Both the position numbers and the translations under genes were made by a program. The notes beneath the pieces were generated by a model. It saw only the letters and a list, made by a program, of their open reading frames with translations, was not told where the DNA came from and did not search any database. From positions 1,240,001 to 1,304,000 of the forward strand of contig CP013997.1 in the NCBI GenBank assembly GCA_001534745.1: a DNA stretch of 64,000 bases, read 5' to 3'. The stretch comes from Pseudomonas monteilii (GTDB lineage Bacteria; Pseudomonadota; Gammaproteobacteria; Pseudomonadales; Pseudomonadaceae). Shown piece by piece: positions 26,501-35,193 of the stretch (position 1 is its first letter; every line of letters begins with the position of its first letter).

Positions 26501-26850
26501 GGGCAGTCAAATCTTCACGAAGGCGCGCGCGGGCTCTTGCTGGCCGCGTGGCGCGAGGTTGTTCGAACGAGGGTGGAAAGGCATGCGGACGCAAGGACCG
26601 ATGCACAGGGGCGCCGCAGCGTTGGAATTGTGAAGCGAGGCTGCCGACTCGCGGTGTCGCGCAGAACGGCCCATGGCGCAGGGCGGCTCTAGGGCGGGAG
26701 TATGAGGGGGAGGTGGGAGGGGCGATCGATTGCCAGAGACAGGGCGTTGTCTGATTGCGACATGCGGGTATCAGAGGGCGCCATTCAGGTAGAGGCGCAT
26801 GGGGCATGGCTGAGACAGCCGTGTTTGGCGGTCATAGAGGTGGGGCGGGT

Positions 26851-27001
26851 TTTGTGGGCCCTGCGGGCCCAATCGCGGCACGGGGGCCGCTCCTACACCC
26901 GTAGCCCCACCGCGGGGTTGCAGGCTATCGCGGTCCCCTGTGGGAGCGGCCCCTGCCGGGGCGCCGGACCGGCCGCGATTGGGCCTGAAAGGCCCATAAA
27001 A
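26851..27001. repeat. double type-2 REP module
   Basis: GTGGGCCCTGCGGGCCCAAT ... GGGGCCGCTCCTACACCCGT, a ~45-bp linker (GCGGGGTTGCAGGCTATCGC), then CTGTGGGAGCGGCCCCTGCC ... GATTGGGCCTGAAAGGCCCA. This is an uninterrupted example of the site into which both IS110 copies inserted. The rest of the 26501-27053 gap shows no gene I can support. Confidence 0.85.
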
Positions 27002-27053
27002 CAGCCCTGTAACAGCATCCCCTCACCGCACCCCTGCAGCCAAGCCATCTACC

Positions 27054-27353
27054 TCACTGCTGCGCCAGCACCGACGCCAGCAACCCCGGAAACCGCGCCT
27101 GCATGGCCTCGGCCCGCAGCGAGTTCATATGGGTGGTCCCCACGTTGCGGGTCTGCACCAGCCCGGCGTCGCGCAGCACCCGGAAATGGTGGGACATGCT
27201 CGACTTCGGACGACCGCCGTCCAGCTCGCCGCAGCTGGCTTCGTCCACTTGGGCCAGGCAGCGCACGATGTCCAGGCGAACGGGATCGCTCAGGGCGTAG
27301 AGAACACGCTCGAGCACGAAGTCGTCAGGGTGGGGGTGTTTGTAGGATCGCAT
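27054..27353 (-). CDS. ArsR-family transcriptional regulator
   Basis: A 99-aa winged-helix repressor: ERVLYALSDPVRLDIVRCL, then the recognition region KSSMSHHFRVLRDAGLV. The conserved cysteines of metal-sensing ArsR proteins are not arranged in the usual metal box, so the signal is probably not arsenic. I chose the ATG giving MRSYKHPHPDDF; in-frame ATGs at 27359 and 27389 would extend it, and the latter would start inside the operator. It is divergent from xenA and presumably represses both. Confidence 0.8.
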   Translation of the reverse strand: MRSYKHPHPDDFVLERVLYALSDPVRLDIVRCLAQVDEASCGELDGGRPKSSMSHHFRVLRDAGLVQTRNVGTTHMNSLRAEAMQARFPGLLASVLAQQ

Positions 27354-27388
27354 GCCGCACATGATAACGGGGGTTTCATCAAATGCCA

Positions 27389-27410
27389 TAGTTCGATTAT
27401 GATCGAACTA
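27389..27410. promoter_or_regulatory. operator palindrome between arsR-type gene and xenA
   Basis: TAGTTCGAT-TATG-ATCGAACTA is a perfect 9-bp inverted repeat. It sits between the divergent starts, 35 bp before xenA, the usual place and symmetry for an ArsR-family operator. Confidence 0.7.
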
Positions 27411-27444
27411 TCGAAAACACATGAGCCTCCCAAGGAGCTTGTCC

Positions 27445-28536
27445 ATGTCTGCATTGTTTCAACCCTATACCCTCAAGGACGTCACGCTGCGCAACCGCAT
27501 CGCCATCCCGCCGATGTGTCAGTACTCGGCCGATGACGGCCTGATCAACGATTGGCACCACGTGCACCTGGCCGGGCTGGCCCGCGGCGGCGCTGGGCTG
27601 CTGGTGGTCGAAGCCACGGCCGTGGCGCCGGAAGGTCGCATCACCCCCGGTTGCGCAGGCATCTGGACCGACGAACAGGCCGATGCGTTCGTTCCCGTGG
27701 TCAAGGCCATCAAGGCCGCTGGCTGCGTGCCCGGCATCCAGATCGCCCACGCCGGCCGCAAGGCCAGCGCCAACCGTCCCTGGGAAGGCGATGACCACAT
27801 CGCCGAGGACGATCCACGGGGCTGGCAGACCATCGCCCCCTCGGCCATCGCCTTCGGCGAGCACCTGCCGAAGGTGCCGCGCGCCATGACCCTGGAGGAC
27901 ATCGCCCGCGTCCAGCAGAACTTCGTCGATGCCGCCCGCCGCGCCCGTGACGCCGGTTTCGAGTGGATCGAGCTGCACTTCGCCCATGGCTACCTGGGCC
28001 AGAGCTTCTTCTCCGAACACTCCAACCAGCGTACCGACGCCTACGGCGGCAGCTTCGACAACCGCAGCCGCTTCCTGCTCGAGACCCTGGCGGCCGTACG
28101 CGAGGTCTGGCCAGAGCACCTGCCCCTGACCGCTCGCTTTGGCGTGATCGAGTATGACGGTCGCGACGAGCAGACCCTGACCGAGTCCATCGAGCTGGCG
28201 CGCCGCTTCAAGGCCGGTGGCCTGGACCTGCTGAGCGTCAGCGTAGGCTTCACCATCCCCGACACCAACATTCCGTGGGGTCCGGCCTTCATGGGGCCGA
28301 TCGCCGAGCGTGTACGTCGCGAGGCGGACCTGCCGGTGACCTCGGCCTGGGGCTTCGGTACGCCGCAACTGGCTCATCAAGCCGTCGAAGCGGGTCAGCT
28401 GGACCTGGTCTCGGTCGGTCGCGCGCACCTGGCCGATCCGCACTGGACCTATTTCGCCGCCAAGGAGCTGGGCGTCGACAAGGCGTCGTGGACGCTGCCA
28501 GCCCCCTATGCACACTGGCTCGAACGCTACCGCTGA
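27445..28536 (+). CDS. xenA: NADH:flavin oxidoreductase, old yellow enzyme, XenA type
   Basis: FMN-dependent ene-reductase of 363 aa, the length I recall for P. putida XenA, which reduces activated alkenes, nitro-esters and other xenobiotics with NADPH. Visible active-site elements are C25 in PPMCQYSA, the substrate-anion histidines in ELHFAHGYL, and the FMN-phosphate region SVGRAHLADP. AAGGAG lies 7 nt before the ATG at 27445. Control by the divergent ArsR-type regulator is suggested by the palindrome between them. Confidence 0.9.
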   Translation: MSALFQPYTLKDVTLRNRIAIPPMCQYSADDGLINDWHHVHLAGLARGGAGLLVVEATAVAPEGRITPGCAGIWTDEQADAFVPVVKAIKAAGCVPGIQIAHAGRKASANRPWEGDDHIAEDDPRGWQTIAPSAIAFGEHLPKVPRAMTLEDIARVQQNFVDAARRARDAGFEWIELHFAHGYLGQSFFSEHSNQRTDAYGGSFDNRSRFLLETLAAVREVWPEHLPLTARFGVIEYDGRDEQTLTESIELARRFKAGGLDLLSVSVGFTIPDTNIPWGPAFMGPIAERVRREADLPVTSAWGFGTPQLAHQAVEAGQLDLVSVGRAHLADPHWTYFAAKELGVDKASWTLPAPYAHWLERYR

Positions 28537-28547
28537 GCCTGCCAGCT

Positions 28548-28577
28548 GGCCGGTCGCCATGACCCGGCGAGCCGGCC
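28548..28577 (+). terminator. GC-rich hairpin after xenA
   Basis: GGCCGGTCGCC pairs with GGCGAGCCGGCC (one bulged base) around a 7-nt loop, beginning 11 nt after the stop. No T-run follows. Confidence 0.45.
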
Positions 28578-28659
28578 GCGGTCACATCGACGGGAACTTC
28601 TGAGGCCTGAGCCTTCCGAAAAAAGAACTGTTTACCGGTGAATTTTTCGAGGAGGCACG

Positions 28660-29775
28660 ATGCAGTGGCAGACATGGCTGGACACGACGGTCTGGCTGAA
28701 CATCGGAATCGTCGCCACGGCGACCGTGATCATCCACTTGGTGCTGCGCAGCCTGGTGTCGTTGCTGCGCAGACGCCTGACCCGTGACGAAGACACGGCC
28801 GCAGGTCACAAGGGCCGTATCTGGGCGAAGGCCATCGTTACCCGGACCAGTGGCGTTCTGCTGTTCGCCTTTTCCCTGTTGTTGGCCCTGAAACTGATCG
28901 ACCTGCCCAGCAATTGGCAGGCCGGGCTGTCCCATGGTTGGTTCGTGGTGCTCGCGCTGCAGGTGGCCCTGTGGCTTGACGCCTGCGTGCGGCTGTGGGG
29001 CCGTGGGCTGCTCTTCCACAAGGAGAAAGGCCATTTCAACCCGGTCATGACCACCATCGTCTCGGTCCTGGGGCTGATCGTGGTCTGGGCGATCATGCTG
29101 CTGTCGATCCTGGCCAACCTGGGGGTGGACATCACCGCGCTGGTGGCCAGCCTTGGCGTCGGCGGTATCGCCGTGGCCCTGGCGGTGCAGACCGTGCTCA
29201 GCGACATTTTCGCGTCCCTGTCGATCGGCTTCGACAAGCCGTTCGAGATCGGCGACTTCGTGGTCTTCGGCGATGTGGCCGGGACCATCGAGCACATCGG
29301 CCTGAAGACCACCCGCATCCGCAGCCTCAGTGGCGAGCAGGTGGTGTGCTCCAACGCCGACCTGCTCAAGCAGACCCTGCACAACTACAAGCGCATGGAC
29401 ACCCGCCGTATCGTCTTCACCTTCGGCATCAGCTACGACACGCCGTCCGACAAGGTACGCGCGGTCTCACCCATGCTGCGCGGGATCATCGAACGTCAGC
29501 CGGACACGCGTTTCGATCGGGCGCACTTCCTGTCGTTCGACGAGAGCCGTCTGCTGTTCGAGGTCGTGTACATCGTCCAGAGCCCGGACTACAACCGCTA
29601 CATGGACCTGCAGCAGGAGATCAACCTGCAACTGCTCGAAGGGCTGCGCGACCTGGAGGTCCGCTTCGCCCATCCGGTGCGCAACGTGCGCGTGATGAAC
29701 AACCGGTTGCCGGAGATGCCGGTGACAGTGGAGGCGCAGGGCGTGCCTCGGCAGAGTGCTGGGGTGGCGCATTAA
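28660..29775 (+). CDS. MscS-family mechanosensitive channel
   Basis: A 371-aa inner-membrane channel with about five predicted helices. The last is the pore helix (GVDITALVASLGVGGIAVAL, ~150-170), followed by the MscS beta domain (FEIGDFVVFGDVAGTIEHIG, ~200-225) and a cytoplasmic alpha/beta domain. GAGG lies 8 nt before the ATG. Such channels release solutes on hypo-osmotic shock. It is followed by a large REP array. Confidence 0.86.
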   Translation: MQWQTWLDTTVWLNIGIVATATVIIHLVLRSLVSLLRRRLTRDEDTAAGHKGRIWAKAIVTRTSGVLLFAFSLLLALKLIDLPSNWQAGLSHGWFVVLALQVALWLDACVRLWGRGLLFHKEKGHFNPVMTTIVSVLGLIVVWAIMLLSILANLGVDITALVASLGVGGIAVALAVQTVLSDIFASLSIGFDKPFEIGDFVVFGDVAGTIEHIGLKTTRIRSLSGEQVVCSNADLLKQTLHNYKRMDTRRIVFTFGISYDTPSDKVRAVSPMLRGIIERQPDTRFDRAHFLSFDESRLLFEVVYIVQSPDYNRYMDLQQEINLQLLEGLRDLEVRFAHPVRNVRVMNNRLPEMPVTVEAQGVPRQSAGVAH

Positions 29776-29809
29776 CACCGGCCTGCCTGCCGATCCATCA
29801 GCGCCTGCA

Positions 29810-29858
29810 TCGCGGCACAGGGGCCGCTCCTACACCCGTAGCTGCACCGCGGGGGGGG
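29810..29858 (+). repeat. type-2 REP arm with a run of eight G
   Basis: CGCGGCACAGGGGCCGCTCC, then TACACCCGTAG and an eight-G run (29851-29858), directly before the tandem REP array. Confidence 0.7.
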
Positions 29859-29862
29859 ACAG

Positions 29863-30425
29863 GCGACCACGGACCTGTGGGAGCGGGCTTGCCCGCGATG
29901 CAGACGGCGTCTGACTGGGCGCTATCGCTGGCAAGCCAGCTCCTACCCAGATCTCGGCAACCTATCCCGTGGGGGTACAGACGACCACGGATCTGTGGGG
30001 CTTGCCCGCGATGCAGACGGCGCCTGACTGGACGCTATCGCTGGCAAGCCAGCTCCCACCCAGACCCCGGCAACCTATCCCGTGGAGGTACAGGCGACCA
30101 CGGGCCTGTGGGAGCGGGCTTGCCCGCGATGCAGGCGGCGCCTGACAGGACGCTATCGCTGGCAAGCCAGCTCCCACCAGATCTCGGCAACCTATCCCGT
30201 GGGGGTACAGGCGACCACGGACCTGTGGGAGCGGGCTTGCCCGCGATGCAGACGGCGCCTGACTGGACGCTATCGCTGGCGAGCCAGCTCTTACCAGATC
30301 TGGGCAACCTATCCCGCGGGGGTACAGGCGACCACGGACCTGTGGGAGCGGGCTTGCCCGCGATGCAAGCGGCGCCGGACAGGACGCTATCGCTGGCAAG
30401 CCAGCTCCCACCCAGACCTCGGCAA
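29863..30425. repeat. tandem array of five ~117-bp REP doublets
   Basis: Units start with GCGACCACGG (or ACGACCACGG) at 29863, 29981, 30094, 30211 and 30328, so spacings are 118, 113, 117 and 117 bp. Each unit holds a forward type-1 REP (CTGTGGGAGCGGGCTTGCCC), a ~25-bp spacer, a reverse REP variant (TCGCTGGCAAGCCAGCTCCC) and a constant linker (CGGCAACCTATCCCGTGGGG). Unit 2 lacks 6 bases in its first REP. The last unit ends exactly at the stop codon of the lysR-type gene. No gene lies in this 650-bp gap. Confidence 0.92.
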
Positions 30426-31388
30426 TTACGGCAGACGTGATGCCTGAACGGCCGGCCCGCTGTCCGGCTCGAGGCTGCCGAACGGGGCCAGCCGCTCGGC
30501 CAGGTGATCCAGCAGGGCCCGCACCTTGGGCAGGCCCTCTCGGCTCTTGAGCCAGACCAGGTTCATCGGCAGGCCATCGGTGGCCAGGGCCGGCAGGACT
30601 TCGACCAACGCCCCGGTGTCCAGATGCCGCTGCACCAGCCAGGTGGGCAGTTGCCCCACGCCATGGCCGGCGAGCACGGCGGCGACTTCGCCCTCGCCAT
30701 CGCCGACCGCGATGCGTGTCTGTACCACCCGACGTTCCTGATCGCCTGCCTGGCGGCCCTTGAAGAACCACGGGCTGACCTGGCCGTCGCCATGGGCGTA
30801 GCCCACGCAATGGTGATGGTCCAGGTCGGCGGCCGACTGCGGTACGCCATGCGCGGCCAGGTAGGCAGGCGAGGCGCAGAACACCAGGCGTTGCGCACCG
30901 AAGTAGCGGTGCCCCAGCGCGGCAGGCCAGGCATCCGAGCCGCCGATGCGTACGACGATGTCGATGCCTTCGTGGGCCGGGTCGACGAAACGGTCGGAAA
31001 ACGACACGTGCGGTTGCAGGCGAGGGTGCTGACGCACGAAGTCCAGAATCAGCGGCAACACATGCAGGCGTCCATAGGACGCGGGCAAGTCGATCCGCAC
31101 CCGCCCTTGCGGTTCGTGGTCATGGGTAACCAGGGCCATTTCGGCCTCTTCCAATTCGGCTAGCACCGACACGCAGGTCCGGTAGAACGCCGTGCCCGCC
31201 TCGGTCAGTGTCAGCCGCCGCGTGGTGCGCTGAAACAGACGCGCGCCCAGGCGTTCCTCGAGCCGCGCGATGCTCTTGCCCACGGCCGAGCTGGTCAGGT
31301 TCAGGCGCTCGGACGCCGCGGTGAAGCCACCCAGGTCCGCCACGGCGACGAACACATCCAGGCCCTTGAGCCGTTCGGAACCCTGCAT
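30426..31388 (-). CDS. LysR-family transcriptional regulator
   Basis: A 320-aa regulator: N-terminal helix-turn-helix (VAVADLGGFTAASERLNLTSSAVGKSIARLEERLG, in two parts: residues ~12-46) and a periplasmic-binding-like effector domain (~90-300). It is divergent from an MFS exporter gene, and a 27-bp palindrome lies between them, so it probably controls that exporter and itself. The stop codon touches a REP array, which may shape the mRNA 3' end. The inducer is unknown. Confidence 0.86.
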   Translation of the reverse strand: MQGSERLKGLDVFVAVADLGGFTAASERLNLTSSAVGKSIARLEERLGARLFQRTTRRLTLTEAGTAFYRTCVSVLAELEEAEMALVTHDHEPQGRVRIDLPASYGRLHVLPLILDFVRQHPRLQPHVSFSDRFVDPAHEGIDIVVRIGGSDAWPAALGHRYFGAQRLVFCASPAYLAAHGVPQSAADLDHHHCVGYAHGDGQVSPWFFKGRQAGDQERRVVQTRIAVGDGEGEVAAVLAGHGVGQLPTWLVQRHLDTGALVEVLPALATDGLPMNLVWLKSREGLPKVRALLDHLAERLAPFGSLEPDSGPAVQASRLP

Positions 31389-31409
31389 CGCTCACTCTCC
31401 ATTCAGGAC

Positions 31410-31436
31410 AAAAAATCCGAACAATCAGGATTTTTT
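31410..31436. promoter_or_regulatory. palindromic operator between lysR-type and MFS genes
   Basis: AAAAAATCC-GAACAATCA-GGATTTTTT is a perfect 9-bp inverted repeat with a 9-nt centre. It contains ATCC-N9-GGAT, the dyad form expected of a LysR binding site, midway between the two divergent starts. Confidence 0.65.
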
Positions 31437-31497
31437 ACCCGAGATCATCCGTAGATTCTCTAATAGCCTGACGGCAAATCGTTTGGAGTCAAGTGTC

Positions 31498-32688
31498 ATG
31501 TCGTCCACCTCTACCCTCGAGGCGCCGTCGTTCGCCTCGGCGTCTACCCGTTCGGGCTTGCCGATCCTGATCATGGCCGTCGCTGCCTTCATCATCGTCA
31601 CCACCGAATTCCTGATCCTTGGCCTGCTGCCGGCCTTGGCCCGTGACCTGGGCATCTCAGTGGCCCTGGCTGGCCAGACCGTCACCTTGTTCGCCTTCAC
31701 CGTCATGCTGTGCGGGCCCTGGCTGACGGCGCGCCTGGCGCGGGTCGAGCGCAAGCGGCTGTTCACCTGCATCCTGCTGGTGTTCGCCGCTGCCAATGCC
31801 CTGGCTGCGGTGGCCCCGAACCTCTGGGTCCTGGCCCTGGCCCGCTTCATCCCGGCGCTCGGCCTGCCGGTGTTCTGGGGTACGGCCAGCGAAACGGCCA
31901 GTCAACTGGCCGGCCCCGGCAACGCAGGCAAGGCCGTTTCACGGGTGTACCTGGGCATCTCGGCTGCCTTGGTGTTCGGCGTGCCGCTGGGCACCGTGGC
32001 GGCCGACACCCTGGGCTGGCGCGGCAGCTTCTGGCTGCTGGCCGGTGTCTGCCTGGCCATCGCCTTGCTGATGCACCGGGTCATGCCGTCGCTACCCGGT
32101 GCCCCGCCCGCTGCCGAAGGTGAACGGCAGACCGCCATCCTGCGCGAGCCGCGTTTCCTCGCCCACGTGCTGCTGTCGGTGCTCACCTTCACCGCCATGT
32201 TCACGGCCTACACCTACCTGGCCGACACCCTCGAGCAGCTGGCCGGGGTGCCGGCAGGGCAGGTGGGCTGGTGGCTGATGGGCTTCGGTGCGGTCGGCAT
32301 GGTCGGCAACCAGCTGGGGGGCCATCTGGTCGATCGCAGCCCTCTGGGGGCGATGCTGCTGTTCCTGGTGATACTGGCCATCGGCATGCTGGGGGCCGTG
32401 CCCGCCGCCCGTCATGGGCTGTGGGTGGTCGTCGCGCTGATCGCCTGGGGCGTGGCCTACACGGCGCTGTTCCCGATCTGTCAGGTGCGCGTCATGCAGG
32501 CCGGGGGCAAGGCCCAGGCATTGGCCGCGACCTTGAACATCTCGGCAGCCAATGCCGGCATCGGCCTGGGTGCGATTCTGGGAGGCGCGGGCATCACGGC
32601 TTTCGGCCTGGACCAGCTGGGGGTGATCGCCACGGGGATCGCGCTGCTGGCCATCCTGCTGACCCTGATGATGCTCAAACGCCGCTGA
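31498..32688 (+). CDS. MFS transporter, AraJ/YdhP-type exporter
   Basis: A 396-aa inner-membrane protein with twelve predicted helices. The first has the family pattern (VTTEFLILGLLPALARDLGI). The loop after TM2 reads LTARLARVERKRLF and the proximal second half has YTYLADTLEQLAGV. Relatives export sugars, arabinose-like compounds or drugs. GGAG lies 9 nt before ATG 31498. Probably regulated by the divergent LysR-type protein. Substrate unknown. Confidence 0.83.
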   Translation: MSSTSTLEAPSFASASTRSGLPILIMAVAAFIIVTTEFLILGLLPALARDLGISVALAGQTVTLFAFTVMLCGPWLTARLARVERKRLFTCILLVFAAANALAAVAPNLWVLALARFIPALGLPVFWGTASETASQLAGPGNAGKAVSRVYLGISAALVFGVPLGTVAADTLGWRGSFWLLAGVCLAIALLMHRVMPSLPGAPPAAEGERQTAILREPRFLAHVLLSVLTFTAMFTAYTYLADTLEQLAGVPAGQVGWWLMGFGAVGMVGNQLGGHLVDRSPLGAMLLFLVILAIGMLGAVPAARHGLWVVVALIAWGVAYTALFPICQVRVMQAGGKAQALAATLNISAANAGIGLGAILGGAGITAFGLDQLGVIATGIALLAILLTLMMLKRR

Positions 32689-32730
32689 CCGCTTCCCAGA
32701 CCCTGAGGGCCTGGGAAGCAACAGGCGACC

Positions 32731-35085
32731 CTAGACCACCTGGTCCTTCTCCGGGACCGCATGGTCCAGGTCGCTTCGCTGCGGCTGCGCAGGGTGCAAG
32801 GTGATCGGCACGGATTTGGCGGCCGGCACCTTGCTACGCTCGGCGTAGTGCCACAGCGGAATCAGCGGGTTGGCTTCCGGGTAGTAGGCGCCGGCGCAGC
32901 CTTCGGGAATGTCGTAGGCGATGATCTGCAAGGGCCCGACTTCACGGCGCACCTGGACATCGACGGCCGTGCGCACGCGCACCCAGTCCCCGGCAGCGAA
33001 GCCCAGGCGCACGATGTCGTTGCGGTTGAGGAAGATCACGCTGCGGGTACCGCTGACGCCACGGAAGCGGTCCTCGTAGCCGTAGACGGTGGTGTTGAAC
33101 TGGTCGTTGCTGCGCAGCGTCATCAGCTGGATCACGTCACGGCGGCTGTCATCGAGCGGCATGTCGGGGTTTTCGTCCAGCCCGTTCGGTACCTTGAACT
33201 GCGCCTTGCCCGAAGGCGTGGCCCATTCCCGGCGGGTGGCCGGGAGCGGTCGATGGAAGCCGCCGCGTTCCCACATCCGGGCTTCCATGTCATGGAAGAT
33301 CTCGGGGTAGACCTGGCCGATGGCCTGCCGGATCAGTGCGTAGTTCTGGCGCCAGGCCTCCCACGGGATCTGCGTGCGCCCCTCCAGCATGACCTGGGCC
33401 AGGCCGGCGACGATGGCCACTTCCGAGCGCAGGTGCTCGCTGGCCGGCTCGGCCGTGCCCCGCCAGCCGCGGATGCAGCCGGTGCTGTCCTCGGTGCTGT
33501 AGGCCTGTTCAAGACCATCCTGACGATCGATCTCGATGCGACCTAGGCAGGGCAGCAGCCAAGCGTCGGCGCCCGGCACCAGGTGCGTACGGTTGAGCTT
33601 GGTCGCCACCTGCACGTTCAGCTTCAAACCGGCCCAGGCCGGCTCCATGCGGTCGGTGTCGGGGATGGCGCGCAGGAAGTTGCCACCCAGGCCGATGAAC
33701 GCCTTGACCTGGCCGGCGACGATGCCTTCGCAAGCGTCCACGGTCGCCATGCCCTTGTGCTCGGGCACCTTGAACCCGAACAGCGACTCGATCTTCTCCA
33801 CCGGCACCTTGGCCGGGTCTTCAGTGATGCCGACGGTGCGCTGGCCCTGCACGTTGGAGTGCCCACGCACCGGGCAGATGCCGGCACCGCGCTTGCCGAT
33901 GTTGCCGCGCAGCAACAGCAGGTTCACCAGCATCTGCACGTTTTCCACGCCATGACGGTGCTGGGTCATGCCCATGCCGTAGACGATCATCACCCGCTCG
34001 CTGCGGGCGTAGACCGTGGCGGCGGCTTCCAGCGCGCCCCGGCTCAGGCCGCTGCGCTGCTCGAGCGCTTCCCAGCTGTGGCGATCGATGCTCGCCAGGA
34101 AGTCGTCGAACCCTTCGGTATGGGTCTCGATGAAGGCCCGGTCGATCACGGGTGCCTGCCCTTGGGCCGTGGCCTGACGGTCCATCTCCAGCAGTGCCTT
34201 GGCGATGCCCATCACGGCCGCCGTGTCACCGCCGACTGCTACCTGGTGGTACTGGGTGCTGATCACGGTGGACTGAGGGCCGAGCATCTCGCTCGGGGAT
34301 TGCGGGTTGACGAAACGCTCCAATCCCCGCTCGCGCAGCGGATTGAAGGTGATGATCGGGACGTGGCGCTTGCGGGCTTCCTGCAGCGGATGAAGCATGC
34401 GGGGGCTGTTGCTGCCCACGTTCTGGCCGAAGAAGAACAGGCAGTCGGTGTGCTCGAAGTCCTCCAGCGTCACCGTCCCCACAGGCACGCCGATGCTTTC
34501 CTGCAGCCCGACCGAGGTGCTTTCGTGGCACATGTTCGAGCTGTCCGGCAGGTTGTTGGTGCCATAGGCCCGTGCCAGCAACTGGTACATGAAGGAAGTT
34601 TCCAGCGATGCACGCCCCGAGGCGTAGAACACGGTCTCGTCGGGGTGCAGCGTCTTCAGCGTGGCGCCGATGCGCGCGTAAGCCTCCTCCCAGGACGTGG
34701 GCAGGTAGCGGTCGCTGGCCGCATCGTAGTGCATCGGGTGGGTCAGGCGTCCGTGCTGCTCGAGCGCATAGTCGGTCCAGCCGCGCAGCTCGGTCAGGGT
34801 ATGGCGCTCGAAGAAGGAGGGCTCGGTGCGCAGGGCGGTCAGCTCCCAGGCCGTGGCCTTGGCACCGTTCTCGCAGAACTCCAGCGCGTGCGGATCGCCC
34901 GGCTTGGCCCAGGCGCAGCTGACGCAGGCAAAGCCTTTGGGCTTGTTCTGCTTGAGCAGGGCCAGCGGGCCCTTGCGCAGGGCCTGCTCGCGCCAGAGGA
35001 TGTTCATCACCGAATGGGCCGAGCCCCAGCCGCCGGATGCAGAGGTGTACGGACGATAACGGGCAGCGGGGTGGATGAGCCGCAT
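32731..35085 (-). CDS. FdhF/YdeP-family molybdopterin oxidoreductase
   Basis: A 784-aa enzyme with the molybdopterin oxidoreductase fold. The N-terminal region has only a Cys pair (CVSCAW), as in YdeP, rather than the full four-Cys cluster motif of formate dehydrogenase. Molybdopterin-binding segments (MCHESTSVGLQESIGVPVGT, FFFGQNVGSNSPR, VRGHSNVQGQRTVGI) and the C-terminal dinucleotide-binding domain (LMTLRSNDQFNTTVYGYEDR) follow. E. coli YdeP is linked to acid resistance; the reaction is unknown. It has no electron-transfer subunits or fdhD nearby. Confidence 0.85.
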   Translation of the reverse strand: MRLIHPAARYRPYTSASGGWGSAHSVMNILWREQALRKGPLALLKQNKPKGFACVSCAWAKPGDPHALEFCENGAKATAWELTALRTEPSFFERHTLTELRGWTDYALEQHGRLTHPMHYDAASDRYLPTSWEEAYARIGATLKTLHPDETVFYASGRASLETSFMYQLLARAYGTNNLPDSSNMCHESTSVGLQESIGVPVGTVTLEDFEHTDCLFFFGQNVGSNSPRMLHPLQEARKRHVPIITFNPLRERGLERFVNPQSPSEMLGPQSTVISTQYHQVAVGGDTAAVMGIAKALLEMDRQATAQGQAPVIDRAFIETHTEGFDDFLASIDRHSWEALEQRSGLSRGALEAAATVYARSERVMIVYGMGMTQHRHGVENVQMLVNLLLLRGNIGKRGAGICPVRGHSNVQGQRTVGITEDPAKVPVEKIESLFGFKVPEHKGMATVDACEGIVAGQVKAFIGLGGNFLRAIPDTDRMEPAWAGLKLNVQVATKLNRTHLVPGADAWLLPCLGRIEIDRQDGLEQAYSTEDSTGCIRGWRGTAEPASEHLRSEVAIVAGLAQVMLEGRTQIPWEAWRQNYALIRQAIGQVYPEIFHDMEARMWERGGFHRPLPATRREWATPSGKAQFKVPNGLDENPDMPLDDSRRDVIQLMTLRSNDQFNTTVYGYEDRFRGVSGTRSVIFLNRNDIVRLGFAAGDWVRVRTAVDVQVRREVGPLQIIAYDIPEGCAGAYYPEANPLIPLWHYAERSKVPAAKSVPITLHPAQPQRSDLDHAVPEKDQVV

Positions 35086-35193
35086 ACGAGGGTGCTCCCT
35101 TCAAAGACTGACGTGTCGTGTGCCTAAAGCGTACGAGTGAGCCGTACGAAGAAAGGTTCTGCCAGCCTGTCGAGCGGTGCGCGGCCCTGCGTA

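Noticed and set aside
26501..26850. Short open frames in the gap before the ArsR-type gene
   Set aside because: They are short, Arg/Gly-rich, overlap one another on both strands and lack ribosome sites or motifs.
29863..30425. Possible CRISPR array
   Set aside because: Repeat units are ~117 bp, the supposed spacers are near-identical, and each unit consists of REP palindromes; no cas genes are present.
29776..30440. Open frames reading through the REP array
   Set aside because: The repeated peptide (for example WERACPRC) is a by-product of the REP sequence in frame.
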